A stretch of DNA of 32,767 nucleotides from positions 1 to 32,767 of the forward strand of contig JBOFOQ010000068.1 of NCBI GenBank assembly GCA_051659505.1, in the 5' to 3' direction. The translations under genes were made by a program, and so were the position numbers. This DNA is from JAGNZR01 sp051659505. Its GTDB lineage: Bacteria > Fusobacteriota > Fusobacteriia > Fusobacteriales > Fusobacteriaceae. Each line of letters opens with the position of its first letter. Position 1 is the first letter of the stretch. Below the pieces are notes generated by a model. That model was not told where the DNA came from, ran no database searches, and was given only the letters and a program-made list of their open reading frames with translations. This document shows positions 15,066-23,687 of this stretch, one piece after another.

Positions 15066-16046
15066 ATGTTAAAAATAGAAAAACACGCAAAGAATTTCAA
15101 TATTACACCAGTAATAGCAGATCAATTTCATACGCAATATGTTATAGAACCTCTTTACAGAGGTTATGGACATACTGTTGGAAATGCACTTAGAAGAGTT
15201 TTACTTTCATCAATTCCTGGAGCAGCAATAAAAGGAATTAGAATTCAAGGCGTTCTTAGTGAATTTTCAGTAATGCCAGGAGTTAAGGAAGCGGTTACTG
15301 AGATAATATTGAATATAAAAGAAGTTGTTATTAAAACTGAGGAACACGGGGAAAGAAAAATGACTCTTTCTGTAAAAGGTCCAAAAGTTGTTAAAGCTTC
15401 AGATATTATACCGGAAGTTGGACTAGAGATAATAAATCCTGATCAAATAATTTGTACATTAACTACAGATAGAGAACTTGATATAGAATTTTTAGTAGAT
15501 ACAGGTGAAGGTTTTTTAGTTTCTGAAGAAGTAGACAAAAAAGGTTGGGCTGTTGAATATATGGCAATTGATGCTATATATACACCAATAAAGAATGTTT
15601 CATATTCTGTCCAGGATACAATGGTTGGAAGAATGACTGATTTTGATAAATTAATACTAGATATTGAAACTAATGGTAGTATAGAAACGAATGATGCGTT
15701 ATCATATGCTGTTGAGCTACTTAGCTTACATTTAAATCCTTTAATGGATATAGGAAACAGACTAGAGCAACTTAGACCTGAAGAGGATGAAGTTGTTATA
15801 GAAGCTACTGTATCTGGTGGAAGTTTAGATGATAACGAAAAAATAGAAGAATTAGATTTAACAGTAAGATCATATAATTGTTTGAAAAAAGCAGAAATAG
15901 AGACAATAGGGCAATTAGCTAAAATGTCTTCTAATGATCTTATGAAAATCAAAAATCTTGGAAAAAAATCATACGACGAGATTCTTGAGAAAATGTTAGA
16001 GCGTGGACACGATTTAGCAGCGAACAATGGATTGAGCGAGCAATAA
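15066..16046 (+). CDS. rpoA: RNA polymerase alpha subunit
   Basis: The 326-residue product has both domains. The N-terminal domain (to about residue 230) dimerises and holds GYGHTVGNALRRVLLSSIPGAAI. The C-terminal domain (about 255-320) has LDLTVRSYNCLKKAEIETIG and LMKIKNLGKKSYDEI, the surface that contacts UP elements and activators. An acidic linker lies between. The ATG is preceded by TAGGAGCTG. Its presence inside an r-protein operon couples polymerase and ribosome output, as in most bacteria. Confidence 0.98.
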   Translation: MLKIEKHAKNFNITPVIADQFHTQYVIEPLYRGYGHTVGNALRRVLLSSIPGAAIKGIRIQGVLSEFSVMPGVKEAVTEIILNIKEVVIKTEEHGERKMTLSVKGPKVVKASDIIPEVGLEIINPDQIICTLTTDRELDIEFLVDTGEGFLVSEEVDKKGWAVEYMAIDAIYTPIKNVSYSVQDTMVGRMTDFDKLILDIETNGSIETNDALSYAVELLSLHLNPLMDIGNRLEQLRPEEDEVVIEATVSGGSLDDNEKIEELDLTVRSYNCLKKAEIETIGQLAKMSSNDLMKIKNLGKKSYDEILEKMLERGHDLAANNGLSEQ

Positions 16047-16076
16047 AACTCATAAATAAGGAGGATAGCTAAACTA

Positions 16077-16427
16077 ATGAATCACAATAAATCATATAGA
16101 AAATTAGGAAGAAGAACAGAGCATAGATTAGCAATGCTAATGAATATGACTATATCTCTTCTAGATAATGAAAGAATAGAGACAACTATAACTAGAGCAA
16201 AAGAGTTAAGAAAATTTGCTGATAGAATGGTAACTTTAGGTAAAAAGAATACTTTAGCTTCAAGAAGACAAGCATTTGCTTTTTTAAGACAAGATGCAAC
16301 TGTAGCTAAATTATTTGGAGAGATAGCTCCAAGATACACAGAGAGAAACGGTGGATATACTAGAATAATCAAAACTAGTGTAAGAAGAGGCGACTCTGCT
16401 GAGATGGCTATAATAGAATTAGTATAA
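16077..16427 (+). CDS. rplQ: 50S ribosomal protein L17
   Basis: The 116-residue product starts MNHNKSYRKLGRRTEHRLAMLMNMTISLL, the typical L17 opening (HxxxRKLGR, HR.AM). The end carries RYTERNGGYTRIIKTSVRRGDSAEMAIIELV. L17 lies at the solvent side near the tunnel exit. AAGGAGGA is 12 bases before the ATG. It is the last gene of the alpha operon, and a terminator follows 6 bases after the stop. Confidence 0.97.
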   Translation: MNHNKSYRKLGRRTEHRLAMLMNMTISLLDNERIETTITRAKELRKFADRMVTLGKKNTLASRRQAFAFLRQDATVAKLFGEIAPRYTERNGGYTRIIKTSVRRGDSAEMAIIELV

Positions 16428-16433
16428 TAATCT

Positions 16434-16462
16434 AAGGTGACTAGAACAGTCGCCTTTTTTTA
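16434..16462 (+). terminator. Intrinsic terminator of the alpha operon
   Basis: AAGGTGACT (16434-16442) pairs with AGTCGCCTT (16448-16456), nine pairs including one T-G, with loop AGAAC. It runs straight into a T tract (16455-16461). Confidence 0.9.
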
Positions 16463-16482
16463 TAGATTTTATAGTTAAAATA

Positions 16483-16491
16483 TGGTAGAAT
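16483..16491 (+). promoter_or_regulatory. Extended -10 promoter of the rhodanese gene
   Basis: TG-G-TAGAAT (16483-16491) is an extended -10 element 43 bases before the rhodanese ATG. The -35 region at 17-base spacing (TAGATT, 16463-16468) is weak. It directly follows the alpha operon terminator. Confidence 0.5.
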
Positions 16492-16534
16492 TAATAATGT
16501 CATAGAATAAAATATAAATTAGAGGTGAGTAAAA

Positions 16535-16861
16535 ATGGACAAAATATCATTAAATAAGCAAGAAGCGCTAGAACTTATAATAGACGAAAATACTATAATA
16601 ATAGATTGCAGAACACCAGAAGAATTAGAGGAAACACCACCGATAACAGAGGATTGCTACAATATTCCTTTGAGTGATAATTTTTTAAATGAAGTGCTAG
16701 AACAAAATGAAGAGATAAAAAAAGAGGATAAAATATTAGTTTATTGTGCTCACGGAGTAAGATCTAAGAGAGCAACACTGCTTTTAAGAGATGCAGGTTA
16801 CAACAATGCCTATGATTTAGATGGTGGAATAGCTGCTATATTTGAAGATGATGGTTGCTGA
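16535..16861 (+). CDS. Single-domain rhodanese-like sulfurtransferase
   Basis: The 108-residue product is one rhodanese domain. It has IIDCRTPEE near residue 24 (the usual aspartate and arginine) and the active-site loop CAHGVRS at 71-77 with catalytic C71, then the C-terminal DLDGGIAAI. Such proteins carry persulfide sulfur between partners. C25 and the final residue C108 are additional cysteines; a cysteine at the extreme C terminus is unusual and may be redox-active or chance. No signal peptide is seen, so it is cytoplasmic. AGAGGTGAG precedes the ATG. The sulfur acceptor cannot be told from the sequence. Confidence 0.85.
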   Translation: MDKISLNKQEALELIIDENTIIIDCRTPEELEETPPITEDCYNIPLSDNFLNEVLEQNEEIKKEDKILVYCAHGVRSKRATLLLRDAGYNNAYDLDGGIAAIFEDDGC

Positions 16862-16953
16862 GGATAGAGTAAATTATCTCTAGTTAGAGAAAATATTTTT
16901 GCAATAAAATTAAAACTCAAAGTGTTGAGAAAGAATAGATTATTTTAATAAAT

Positions 16954-16990
16954 AAAGCCCCACTTACTCTATTTGAGAAGTGGGGCTTTT
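16954..16990. terminator. Bidirectional terminator between rhodanese and M16 peptidase genes
   Basis: A perfect 12-bp stem joins AAAGCCCCACTT (16954-16965) and AAGTGGGGCTTT (16978-16989) with a 12-base loop. T-rich sequence follows on both strands. It lies between two converging genes, so it probably stops transcription from both sides. Confidence 0.92.
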
Positions 16991-17032
16991 GAAGTTATTA
17001 TATAACTGTGCTAGCAAAGGTTTTATTAAAAA

Positions 17033-19855
17033 TTATTCAGGTTTCAGTATAATTTCAAAAATATTATGATTAAGAATATTCTCCTTTGAAAAATTTAATA
17101 AATTGTCATGGGTGATTAATTCACTATATTCGTTAGGTGACAAAATAGAATAGTCATTACCTTGTAAAGATTTTTTTAAAATATACTGACTCCAAAAGTT
17201 ATTATTAGTAAGCTCAGTTTCATAATTTAGTTTATAGTTTTCAATAATATTTAAAAGCTTTTTTTTGTCATAATTACCCTGTGCTAGGTTGTTAACTACA
17301 GTTTTAGTTGCTTTTATTATCTCTTCTACTCTGCTTGGTGAACAAGAAAATCTAATAATAAGACTATTTTCACCGTGATTAAAGTATTCAAGATTACTCT
17401 GGGAATATATGGAGTAAACACCAGAAATATCCTCTCTAATATCTTCTATTAAATAAATATTAAGAAGGCTTGAAAAAGCTTTAAAGAGATTTCTATTAGT
17501 GTTTGAATAATTTTTAGTATAGGGATAAATCATAGTGATAGTTGATTTTTCATCTTTTCCTTTAGTTATAGTTTTAGAAATATTTATATTAGGAGAAGTG
17601 ATATTTAAATTTTTATAATTATTTATATTTTCCTTACTAGGTAAACCTGAAAAATATTTTAAAATCATCTCTTCTAATTTTTTTTCTTCAATAGAGCCAA
17701 CAACAATAGCTTTAAATCCATTAAAATTAGAATATTTATTTTTATAAATATCTAAAATAGCTTGTTTATTTATTTTATCTAAGTCATTTAAAGAAAGAGT
17801 TTTTCTTCTAAAATGATTATTCGAAATTATGTTTGTAATAGTATCACGATAAATATTAGTAGGAGAATTATCTCTATTATTAATACTTTGAGCTACAGTT
17901 TCTTTTGTTTTATTGAAAAAGTCATCATCAAATCTATGGACTAATAAAAAAGAAGTTAAGGATTTAAGGGCGATATCAAAATTTTTAGAATCACTTTCTA
18001 AATTCATTCCATGAATATAGTCACTAAGATAAGAATTAATAGCGAAATTTTTTCCCTTTAAAAAAGTTTCGTATTGAGCATTGGTTAAATTACCAACACC
18101 AGAATTTTCTATCATAGTGGAAAGGAAAATAGAGTTTAAGTATCCTAAATCTTCCTCATTAGAGGAACCCTCTTCTTTATAAAAATTTAAAAGTATTTTA
18201 TCTTCTTGAAAATTAGTGTTTTTATAAAATACTTCTATTCCATTTGATAATTTATATATTATAACTTGAAAAGGGGTATTTTCATCTTGAATAACCTTAT
18301 CAACAATAGAGCCTGAAGTAAGTTGAGGAGTAATAAGTTCTACAGTATTAGGAGCTTCAAATTTTTCTAGTTTCTCTTGTTTTGTTTTATAATTTGCTTC
18401 TTTAAGTTCCTCTTTAGAAGGTAGATTATTTGTATTATTTGATGTTAAAAATAGTGCTTTATCTTTTTCATAATAGTTTTTAGCGTATAATTGAATATCA
18501 TCAGTAGTGATTGTAGGAAAAACTTCATTTATTAAGTCTAATTTATCTTGAGGAAACAGTAAAATATCTCCGTACATATACCAGTCTTTGATTTCATTAA
18601 AAAAACTTTCATTTTCTAAGGATTTTCTATTTATATTTTGAGATTGAATTTGTGTATAAAGTTCAGACTTTTCATTGTTTAATTCAATTAAATAAGGTCC
18701 AAAAGTTGATAAAATATTTAAATTTTGATAAATTAATTTATTAGCTTGAAGAATGCTATTTTCTTTAACTTGAGAAATTAAATTAATAATCTCATTATTT
18801 TTTCCTATTCTTGAAGAATAAATAGCACTAGAAACCAGTGGTGAGTCATTTTTTTTAGCAAGAGTTTCCAGTCTTGAATTTAAAATATTAAAATATAGAC
18901 TTTGAATTACACTTTCCCTAAGTTTAGAAAAATCATTAATAGAAGCTATATTATTAACAAGGGAGTATTCAAGAGTAGTTTTTGTTAGTTCGGGATCTGA
19001 AAAAACTGAATAACTTTCTTTTAAAATTGGTAAAGGGTATTCATTTTGAATTCCAGGGTTAGAATTTGTAATAGAAGAAAATTCTGATTTTATATTTTCT
19101 TCTATATTTTTAATATCAAAGTCTCCAATAGCAATAATTAAAAAGTTTTTTGGTTGATACCATTTATGATAAAACTCTTTTAAGAGATTAGAATCAGTAT
19201 TTTTTATAATTTCAGGCTCTCCAATGGGCATTCTATGAAAATATCTAGAATCACCAAAAAGAATATTTCTTTTAAAAAAACTAATTCTTTCACGAAGTCC
19301 TTGTCTTCCTCTCCACTCTTCTAAGATAATATTTCTTTCATTTGTTACCTCCTCTTCTTTAAAAGAAATATTGGTTGCCCATTCTTTTAAAATATGAAGA
19401 GATTCTGAAATATTATCCATATTATTAGTAGGTATCTTAAGTTTATAAACAGTTTCGTGAAAGCTTGTATAGGCATTTAAATCTCCACCAAAACTTAGTC
19501 CTAAAGCTTCTAAGTGTTTTATCAAATCGTTCTTAGGATAGTCTTCAGTGCCGTTAAAAGCCATATGTTCTAAGAAATGTGCAACTCCTTTTTGATTATC
19601 TTCTTCCACTAAGGAACCAGCATTAACATGAAGGTTTATACTTGCTCTTTTTTCTGGCTTAGAATTTTTTAAAATAAAATATTTTACACCATTTTCTAAT
19701 TCACCAAAAGTGAAATTTTCTGAATTTGTAGAATTTGTTTTAAGAATAAATTTATTAGATAAAGATTTTTGTATTTTTATATTTTTATAATAAAAAATAA
19801 AGCTAATAACTCCTAGAAAGACAATGATAAAACACAGTATGTATAACTTTTTCAT
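17033..19855 (-). CDS. Membrane-anchored M16-family zinc metallopeptidase
   Basis: The 940-residue protein has an N-terminal membrane span or signal anchor (LYILCFIIVFLGVISFIF, residues 4-21). The M16 zinc motif HFLEH is at 93-97, and the third ligand is probably E173 in TNERNI, at the family spacing. A second peptidase-like half (about 500-940) follows, giving the two-part layout of PqqL and pitrilysin-type enzymes. The likely role is degradation of peptides or misfolded proteins at the cell envelope; its substrate is unknown. The ATG follows AAGGAG on the minus strand. It stands alone between terminators and a divergent promoter region. Confidence 0.88.
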   Translation of the reverse strand: MKKLYILCFIIVFLGVISFIFYYKNIKIQKSLSNKFILKTNSTNSENFTFGELENGVKYFILKNSKPEKRASINLHVNAGSLVEEDNQKGVAHFLEHMAFNGTEDYPKNDLIKHLEALGLSFGGDLNAYTSFHETVYKLKIPTNNMDNISESLHILKEWATNISFKEEEVTNERNIILEEWRGRQGLRERISFFKRNILFGDSRYFHRMPIGEPEIIKNTDSNLLKEFYHKWYQPKNFLIIAIGDFDIKNIEENIKSEFSSITNSNPGIQNEYPLPILKESYSVFSDPELTKTTLEYSLVNNIASINDFSKLRESVIQSLYFNILNSRLETLAKKNDSPLVSSAIYSSRIGKNNEIINLISQVKENSILQANKLIYQNLNILSTFGPYLIELNNEKSELYTQIQSQNINRKSLENESFFNEIKDWYMYGDILLFPQDKLDLINEVFPTITTDDIQLYAKNYYEKDKALFLTSNNTNNLPSKEELKEANYKTKQEKLEKFEAPNTVELITPQLTSGSIVDKVIQDENTPFQVIIYKLSNGIEVFYKNTNFQEDKILLNFYKEEGSSNEEDLGYLNSIFLSTMIENSGVGNLTNAQYETFLKGKNFAINSYLSDYIHGMNLESDSKNFDIALKSLTSFLLVHRFDDDFFNKTKETVAQSINNRDNSPTNIYRDTITNIISNNHFRRKTLSLNDLDKINKQAILDIYKNKYSNFNGFKAIVVGSIEEKKLEEMILKYFSGLPSKENINNYKNLNITSPNINISKTITKGKDEKSTITMIYPYTKNYSNTNRNLFKAFSSLLNIYLIEDIREDISGVYSIYSQSNLEYFNHGENSLIIRFSCSPSRVEEIIKATKTVVNNLAQGNYDKKKLLNIIENYKLNYETELTNNNFWSQYILKKSLQGNDYSILSPNEYSELITHDNLLNFSKENILNHNIFEIILKPE

Positions 19856-19897
19856 ATTTCTCCTTAGATATAATTTATTTTAGTAGACTTATGAAGT

Positions 19898-19926
19898 ATT
19901 ATATCATAGTTAGTTTACTATTTAAA
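19898..19926 (-). promoter_or_regulatory. Promoter of the M16 peptidase gene
   Basis: On the minus strand TATAAT (19903-19898) is preceded at 17-base spacing by TTTAAA (19926-19921, 4 of 6). It would give a leader of about 35 bases. It is divergent from the symporter promoter in the same 151-base gap. Confidence 0.55.
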
Positions 19927-19949
19927 CAGATAAAAAAAATAAAGTTTTC

Positions 19950-19978
19950 TCGATATTTAAGTTATAAAGTGATATAAT
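19950..19978 (+). promoter_or_regulatory. Promoter of the symporter gene
   Basis: TCGATA (19950-19955, 4 of 6), a 17-base spacer and perfect TATAAT (19973-19978) lie 28 bases before the symporter ATG. Confidence 0.6.
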
Positions 19979-20006
19979 TAATTATATTAATTAGTCGGGA
20001 GGATGT

Positions 20007-21197
20007 ATGAATAAAGGAAAAAAAGATTTTTTGATACTAAAATTAATTGTAGGTGTAATTGTAGGTATAATTGTAGGTATAATTGTAGGTTTATATTGTA
20101 GTGAGAGCACTATAGGAATAATTCAGACAATTAAGCATTTCTTAGGTCAGATTATATTTTTCACAGTTCCACTTATTATTTTAGGATTTATAACTCCAGC
20201 TATAACAAAAATGAAATCTAATGCAAGTAAAATGTTAGGTGTAATGTTGTTATTAGCCTATGTTTCTTCTGTAGGAGCAGCATTATTCTCAATGTTATTT
20301 GGGTATATATTAATACCTAAACTACACATTATAACTGCAACAGAGAGTTTGAAAGAATTACCAAAGATGCTTTTTAAAATGAATATACCACCTGTATTTA
20401 GTGTTATGTCTGCCTTAGTATTATCTCTGTTTATAGGTCTTGCAGTAGTATGGACCGGGTCTAAAAACTTTGAAAATATACTTGATGAATTTAACAATAT
20501 TATGTTAGTTATAGTTCACAGAATTATAATTCCAATTTTACCATTTTTTATAGCTACAACATTTGCTACTCTTGCATATGAAGGTGGAATTATAAATCAA
20601 TTACCTATATTTTTGAAAGTTATTGTAATTGTATTAGTAGGTCAGTTTATTTGGTTAACGTTTTTATACACAACAGCAGGGATAGTTTCCAGAAAAAATC
20701 CTTTAAAGTTATTAAAAAGTTATGGACCAGCGTATTTAACAGCTGTAGGAACTATGTCTTCAGCAGCAACACTACCAATAGCTTTAGATTGTGCCAGAAA
20801 ATCTAAAATTCTTCATGATGATGTAACAAATTTTGCTATTCCTTTAGGCTCAACTATTCATCTATGTGGCTCTGTTTTAACAGAAGTATTTTTTGTAATG
20901 ACGGTTTCTCAGGTTTTATACGGAAGCTTGCCTGGAATGGGAACAATGGTTCTATTCATATTTTTATTAGGTATTTTTGCAATTGGTGCACCTGGAGTTC
21001 CTGGAGGAACAGTAATGGCTTCACTGGGAATTATAGTTTCTGTTTTAGGATTTAATGAAGCTGGAATGGCTCTTATGCTGACTATTTTTGCACTTCAGGA
21101 CAGTTTTGGTACTGCTTGTAACGTAACTGGAGACGGAGCTCTAGCACTGATATTAAATGGGATATTTGAAAAAGATTTTAAAACTGATATAAATTAG
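20007..21197 (+). CDS. Dicarboxylate/amino acid:cation symporter (DAACS family)
   Basis: The 396-residue membrane protein belongs to the glutamate/aspartate/serine-threonine carrier family. The serine-rich hairpin motif SSAATLP is at 251-257 and the substrate-binding NVTGD at 372-376. About eight hydrophobic spans are visible, with the re-entrant GAPGVPGGT at 328-336. It should import an acidic amino acid, dicarboxylate or serine/threonine with Na+ or H+. Exact substrate is not clear: the usual MDGT segment is replaced by GSTIHLCGSV. The first span contains a four-residue repeat (IVGV, IVGI, IVGI, IVG). GGGAGGATGT overlaps the region before the ATG. Confidence 0.9.
   Translation: MNKGKKDFLILKLIVGVIVGIIVGIIVGLYCSESTIGIIQTIKHFLGQIIFFTVPLIILGFITPAITKMKSNASKMLGVMLLLAYVSSVGAALFSMLFGYILIPKLHIITATESLKELPKMLFKMNIPPVFSVMSALVLSLFIGLAVVWTGSKNFENILDEFNNIMLVIVHRIIIPILPFFIATTFATLAYEGGIINQLPIFLKVIVIVLVGQFIWLTFLYTTAGIVSRKNPLKLLKSYGPAYLTAVGTMSSAATLPIALDCARKSKILHDDVTNFAIPLGSTIHLCGSVLTEVFFVMTVSQVLYGSLPGMGTMVLFIFLLGIFAIGAPGVPGGTVMASLGIIVSVLGFNEAGMALMLTIFALQDSFGTACNVTGDGALALILNGIFEKDFKTDIN
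20045..20090 (+). repeat. 12-base in-frame tandem repeat in the symporter N terminus
   Basis: The unit GTAGGTATAATT occurs at 20061-20072 and 20073-20084, with a one-base variant at 20049-20060 and a half copy after 20084. Each unit encodes four residues of the first membrane span. Copy changes would lengthen or shorten the helix without breaking the frame. Confidence 0.85.
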
Positions 21198-21210
21198 TTT
21201 AGATTTAAGT

Positions 21211-21257
21211 AAAAAACTCTGTTCTTTTATTAATTAATAAAAGAGCAGAGTTTTTTT
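21211..21257. terminator. Bidirectional terminator between the symporter gene and comM
   Basis: A-rich AAAAAACTCTG.TCTTTTATT (from 21211) pairs with AATAAAAGAGCAGAGTTTTTTT (to 21257), with a short AATT loop and one mismatch-like position. T tracts lie on both strands. The right arm overlaps the comM stop codon, so it ends both converging genes. Confidence 0.88.
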
Positions 21258-22764
21258 AATATTTTCTATACGAAGTAGCTTCTAAAATCTCATTTCTACT
21301 AATGTTTTCTTTACCTGCTAAATCTGCAATTGTTCTAGAAATTTTTAATATTTTATCATAGCTTCTAGCAGAAAGAGAGAAATTTTTTACTATATTTTGT
21401 AAAAGTAAGGAATCTTCAGTGGAAAGTTTACAAAATAAGGAGAGATCTTTTGGTGACATAGAGCTATTTAATTTATTTGAATGAAATCTAGAATACTGTA
21501 TTTTTCTAGCAGAAAGAACTCTTTCTTTTATTACAGATGAATTTTCTGGGATTTCAGTGGAGAATAACTCTTTATAGTCTAATTTTTTTATAGGAACGTA
21601 TAAATCGATTCTATCAATAATTGGTCCAGATATTTTCTTTTGATACCGTTGTATTTCTCCAAGAGAACAGGAACATTTTCCTGTTTCATCAAAAAGAAAT
21701 CCACATTTACAGGGATTTGTGGCAATTATAAGAATAAATTTAGAAGGGAAAATAATTTTTTCACTAACTCTAGAAATAGAAATACATTCATCCTCTAGAG
21801 GTTGCCGCAAGCTTTCTATTATATCTTTTGAAAATTCAGAAAACTCATCTAAAAATAAAACACCGTTGTGTGCCATGGTAATTTCACCAGGTTTAATATT
21901 ATGTCCTCCTCCCAAAATAGAAGCCTTAGAAGCTGTGTGGTGGGGAGCTCTAAAAGGTGGAGTTGTAATAATTTGCTCTGTTTTATTTAACTCTCCTATT
22001 ATACTGTAAATTCTGGTGCACTCTATTGATTGTTGCATATCTAACCTTGGAAGAATAGAGGGAAACCTTTTAGCTAACATAGATTTTCCAGCCCCAGGAC
22101 TTCCAATCATAAAAAGATTATGTCCTCCAGCAGCGGCAATTTCTAGAGCTCTTTTACCTAAGCTCTGTCCTTTTACTTCGTTTAGATTAAGTTCAGCTAG
22201 AGTTTCAATTTTATTTTTCAATTTTTTTAATGGGAATTTTTCTATATAATCAGTTTTTATAAAATCTATTAAATCAAGAATATTTTTTATTGGCACAATT
22301 CGAATACCTTGAATAAAAGTCGCTTCAACTGCGTTATCATAAGGAATAATAATTCCTTTTAAATGCATCTCTTTAGCTAAAAGTGCTGCCCCTATAATAC
22401 CTTTAACAGGTTTCACATCACCAGTTAAAGAAAGTTCTCCTAATATGAGATATTTGCTAAGTATAGAGTGAATATCTTTAATGAAGCCAAAACTAGTAAG
22501 GATTCCTATTGCAATTGCTAAATCAAAATGAGCACCTTCTTTTTTTATAGAAGCAGGAGAAAGGTTAACTACTATTTTTTTAGGTTCAAAAGGGTATCCT
22601 GTATTTTTTAATGAAGTTTTAATTCTTTCTTTACTTTCAAAAATAGCAGCATCACCTAATCCGATAATAGAAAAATTTGGCATTCCATTGCTAATATCAA
22701 TTTCAACTTCTACAAGATAGTTTTTAATACCAAGATAGCTAGTACTAAGAATTTTTATATTCAT
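21256..22764 (-). CDS. comM: ComM / YifB family Mg-chelatase-like AAA+ ATPase
   Basis: The 502-residue product has the family's N-terminal Lon-protease-like domain (NIKILSTSYLGI onward), an AAA+ domain with Walker A GSPGAGKS (221-228) and Walker B VLFLDEF (302-308), and a C-terminal domain ending in the sensor region. C352, C354, C364 and C366 form a cysteine cluster in NPCKCG and KCSCS, typical of this family. In Haemophilus and Vibrio ComM is a hexameric helicase that drives branch migration in natural transformation. The frame extends to a GTG at 22773 that lies inside the ribosome-binding site GAGGTG; the ATG at 22764, 6 bases after it, is preferred. Confidence 0.93.
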   Translation of the reverse strand: MNIKILSTSYLGIKNYLVEVEIDISNGMPNFSIIGLGDAAIFESKERIKTSLKNTGYPFEPKKIVVNLSPASIKKEGAHFDLAIAIGILTSFGFIKDIHSILSKYLILGELSLTGDVKPVKGIIGAALLAKEMHLKGIIIPYDNAVEATFIQGIRIVPIKNILDLIDFIKTDYIEKFPLKKLKNKIETLAELNLNEVKGQSLGKRALEIAAAGGHNLFMIGSPGAGKSMLAKRFPSILPRLDMQQSIECTRIYSIIGELNKTEQIITTPPFRAPHHTASKASILGGGHNIKPGEITMAHNGVLFLDEFSEFSKDIIESLRQPLEDECISISRVSEKIIFPSKFILIIATNPCKCGFLFDETGKCSCSLGEIQRYQKKISGPIIDRIDLYVPIKKLDYKELFSTEIPENSSVIKERVLSARKIQYSRFHSNKLNSSMSPKDLSLFCKLSTEDSLLLQNIVKNFSLSARSYDKILKISRTIADLAGKENISRNEILEATSYRKY

Positions 22765-22783
22765 ATAACTCACCTCTAATCTG

Positions 22784-22789
22784 ATTATA
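22784..22789 (-). promoter_or_regulatory. -10 element of the comM promoter
   Basis: On the minus strand TATAAT (22789-22784) sits 19 bases before the comM ATG. No good -35 is seen (ATTGTT at 17-base spacing). The transcript leader would be short. Confidence 0.45.
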
Positions 22790-22944
22790 CTCTATATATA
22801 GTTAAAACAATAGAAAGTATTAAAATTTTTACAGTAAAATATATTTATCCAAAGAAATATTTAAGTATGTATTGAAAAAATATAAGTGAAAATAAGTGTC
22901 TGAATTAACAAATAAAATAAAAAGAAAAAAAAGAAAAAAAAAGA

Positions 22945-22973
22945 TTGACAAAATCTGTAAACGAATATATAAT
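22945..22973 (+). promoter_or_regulatory. Consensus promoter of the reverse rubrerythrin gene
   Basis: TTGACA (22945-22950), exactly 17 bases, then TATAAT (22968-22973): a full consensus sigma-70 promoter. An A-rich tract (22918-22940) lies just upstream and could act as an UP element. Such a strong core suggests high expression, perhaps held back by a repressor. Confidence 0.93.
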
Positions 22974-22975
22974 AT

Positions 22976-22989
22976 TTTCATAAGTGAAA
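22976..22989 (+). promoter_or_regulatory. Inverted repeat over the rubrerythrin start site
   Basis: TTTCA-TAAG-TGAAA is a perfect 5-base inverted repeat three bases after the -10 element, over the predicted transcription start. Its place fits an operator, for example for a peroxide or oxygen sensor. It does not match the Bacillus PerR box well, so the regulator is unknown. Confidence 0.4.
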
Positions 22990-23028
22990 CGATTACAAAA
23001 CAAAAAATAAAAAAATGGAGGATTTAAA

Positions 23029-23580
23029 ATGAAGAGATACAGATGTTTACTATGTGGTGAAATAATGAATGAAGGTGTAGAGTCATGTCCAGTATGTAAA
23101 GCTCCAAAATCAAAGTTTGAATTAGTAGTAGAAGGTGCTGCAAGAGTTTGGGCTACTGAGCATAAAGTAGGAGAAGGATTAGCTTGTGGTGACGAAGAAA
23201 TTATAATGGGATTAAGAGCTAACTTCGAAGGTGAATGTACAGAGGTAGGAATGTATTTAGCTATGTCAAGAGTAGCAGATAGAGAAGGTTACCCTGAAAT
23301 AGCAGAAGCATACAAAAGAATAGCTTTTGAAGAGGCAGAGCATGCTGCTAAGTTTGCAGAATTATTAGGGGAATGTGTAACTGATTCTTCTGAAAAGAAT
23401 TTAACAATGAGAGTAGAAGCAGAATACGGAGCGACAGCAGGAAAGTTTGAAATTGCTAAGAGAGCTAAAATGTTAGGTTTTGATGCTATACACGATACAG
23501 TACATGAAATGGCTAAAGATGAAGCAAGACATGGTAGAGCATTTTTAGGTTTATTAGAAAGACATTTCGGAAAGAAATAA
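23029..23580 (+). CDS. Reverse rubrerythrin (rubredoxin domain at the N terminus)
   Basis: The 183-residue protein has a rubredoxin-like Fe(Cys)4 domain first: C6, C9, C20 and C23 (CLLC, CPVC). It is followed by a ferritin-like diiron four-helix domain with E102xxH105 (EEAEH) and E165xxH168 (DEARH). Classical rubrerythrin has the reverse order; this layout is the reverse rubrerythrin known from clostridia, which reduces H2O2 and O2 with NADH-derived electrons. It is a cytoplasmic defence enzyme for an anaerobe. It stands alone between a consensus promoter and a terminator. GGAGG precedes the ATG by about 9 bases. Confidence 0.94.
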   Translation: MKRYRCLLCGEIMNEGVESCPVCKAPKSKFELVVEGAARVWATEHKVGEGLACGDEEIIMGLRANFEGECTEVGMYLAMSRVADREGYPEIAEAYKRIAFEEAEHAAKFAELLGECVTDSSEKNLTMRVEAEYGATAGKFEIAKRAKMLGFDAIHDTVHEMAKDEARHGRAFLGLLERHFGKK

Positions 23581-23600
23581 TAAAAAAATAATTTATAAGT

Positions 23601-23650
23601 AAAATATTGAAAAGCAGTGGGTAATCCTACTTGTTTTTCAATATTTTTTT
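23601..23650 (+). terminator. Intrinsic terminator after rubrerythrin
   Basis: AAATATTGAAAA (from 23602) pairs with TTTTCAATATTT; the inner part GTGGG/CCTAC pairs with one G-T and a short TAAT loop. A T tract (23644-23650) follows. Confidence 0.88.
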
Positions 23651-23687
23651 ATTATATTAATTATTATTATAAAATATGCTATAATAG

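Noticed and set aside
15443..16027. 194-residue open frame opposite rpoA
   Set aside because: Serine- and isoleucine-rich shadow of rpoA with no ribosome-binding site and no family resemblance.
22765..22773. GTG start of comM
   Set aside because: It overlaps the ribosome-binding site that serves the ATG at 22764.
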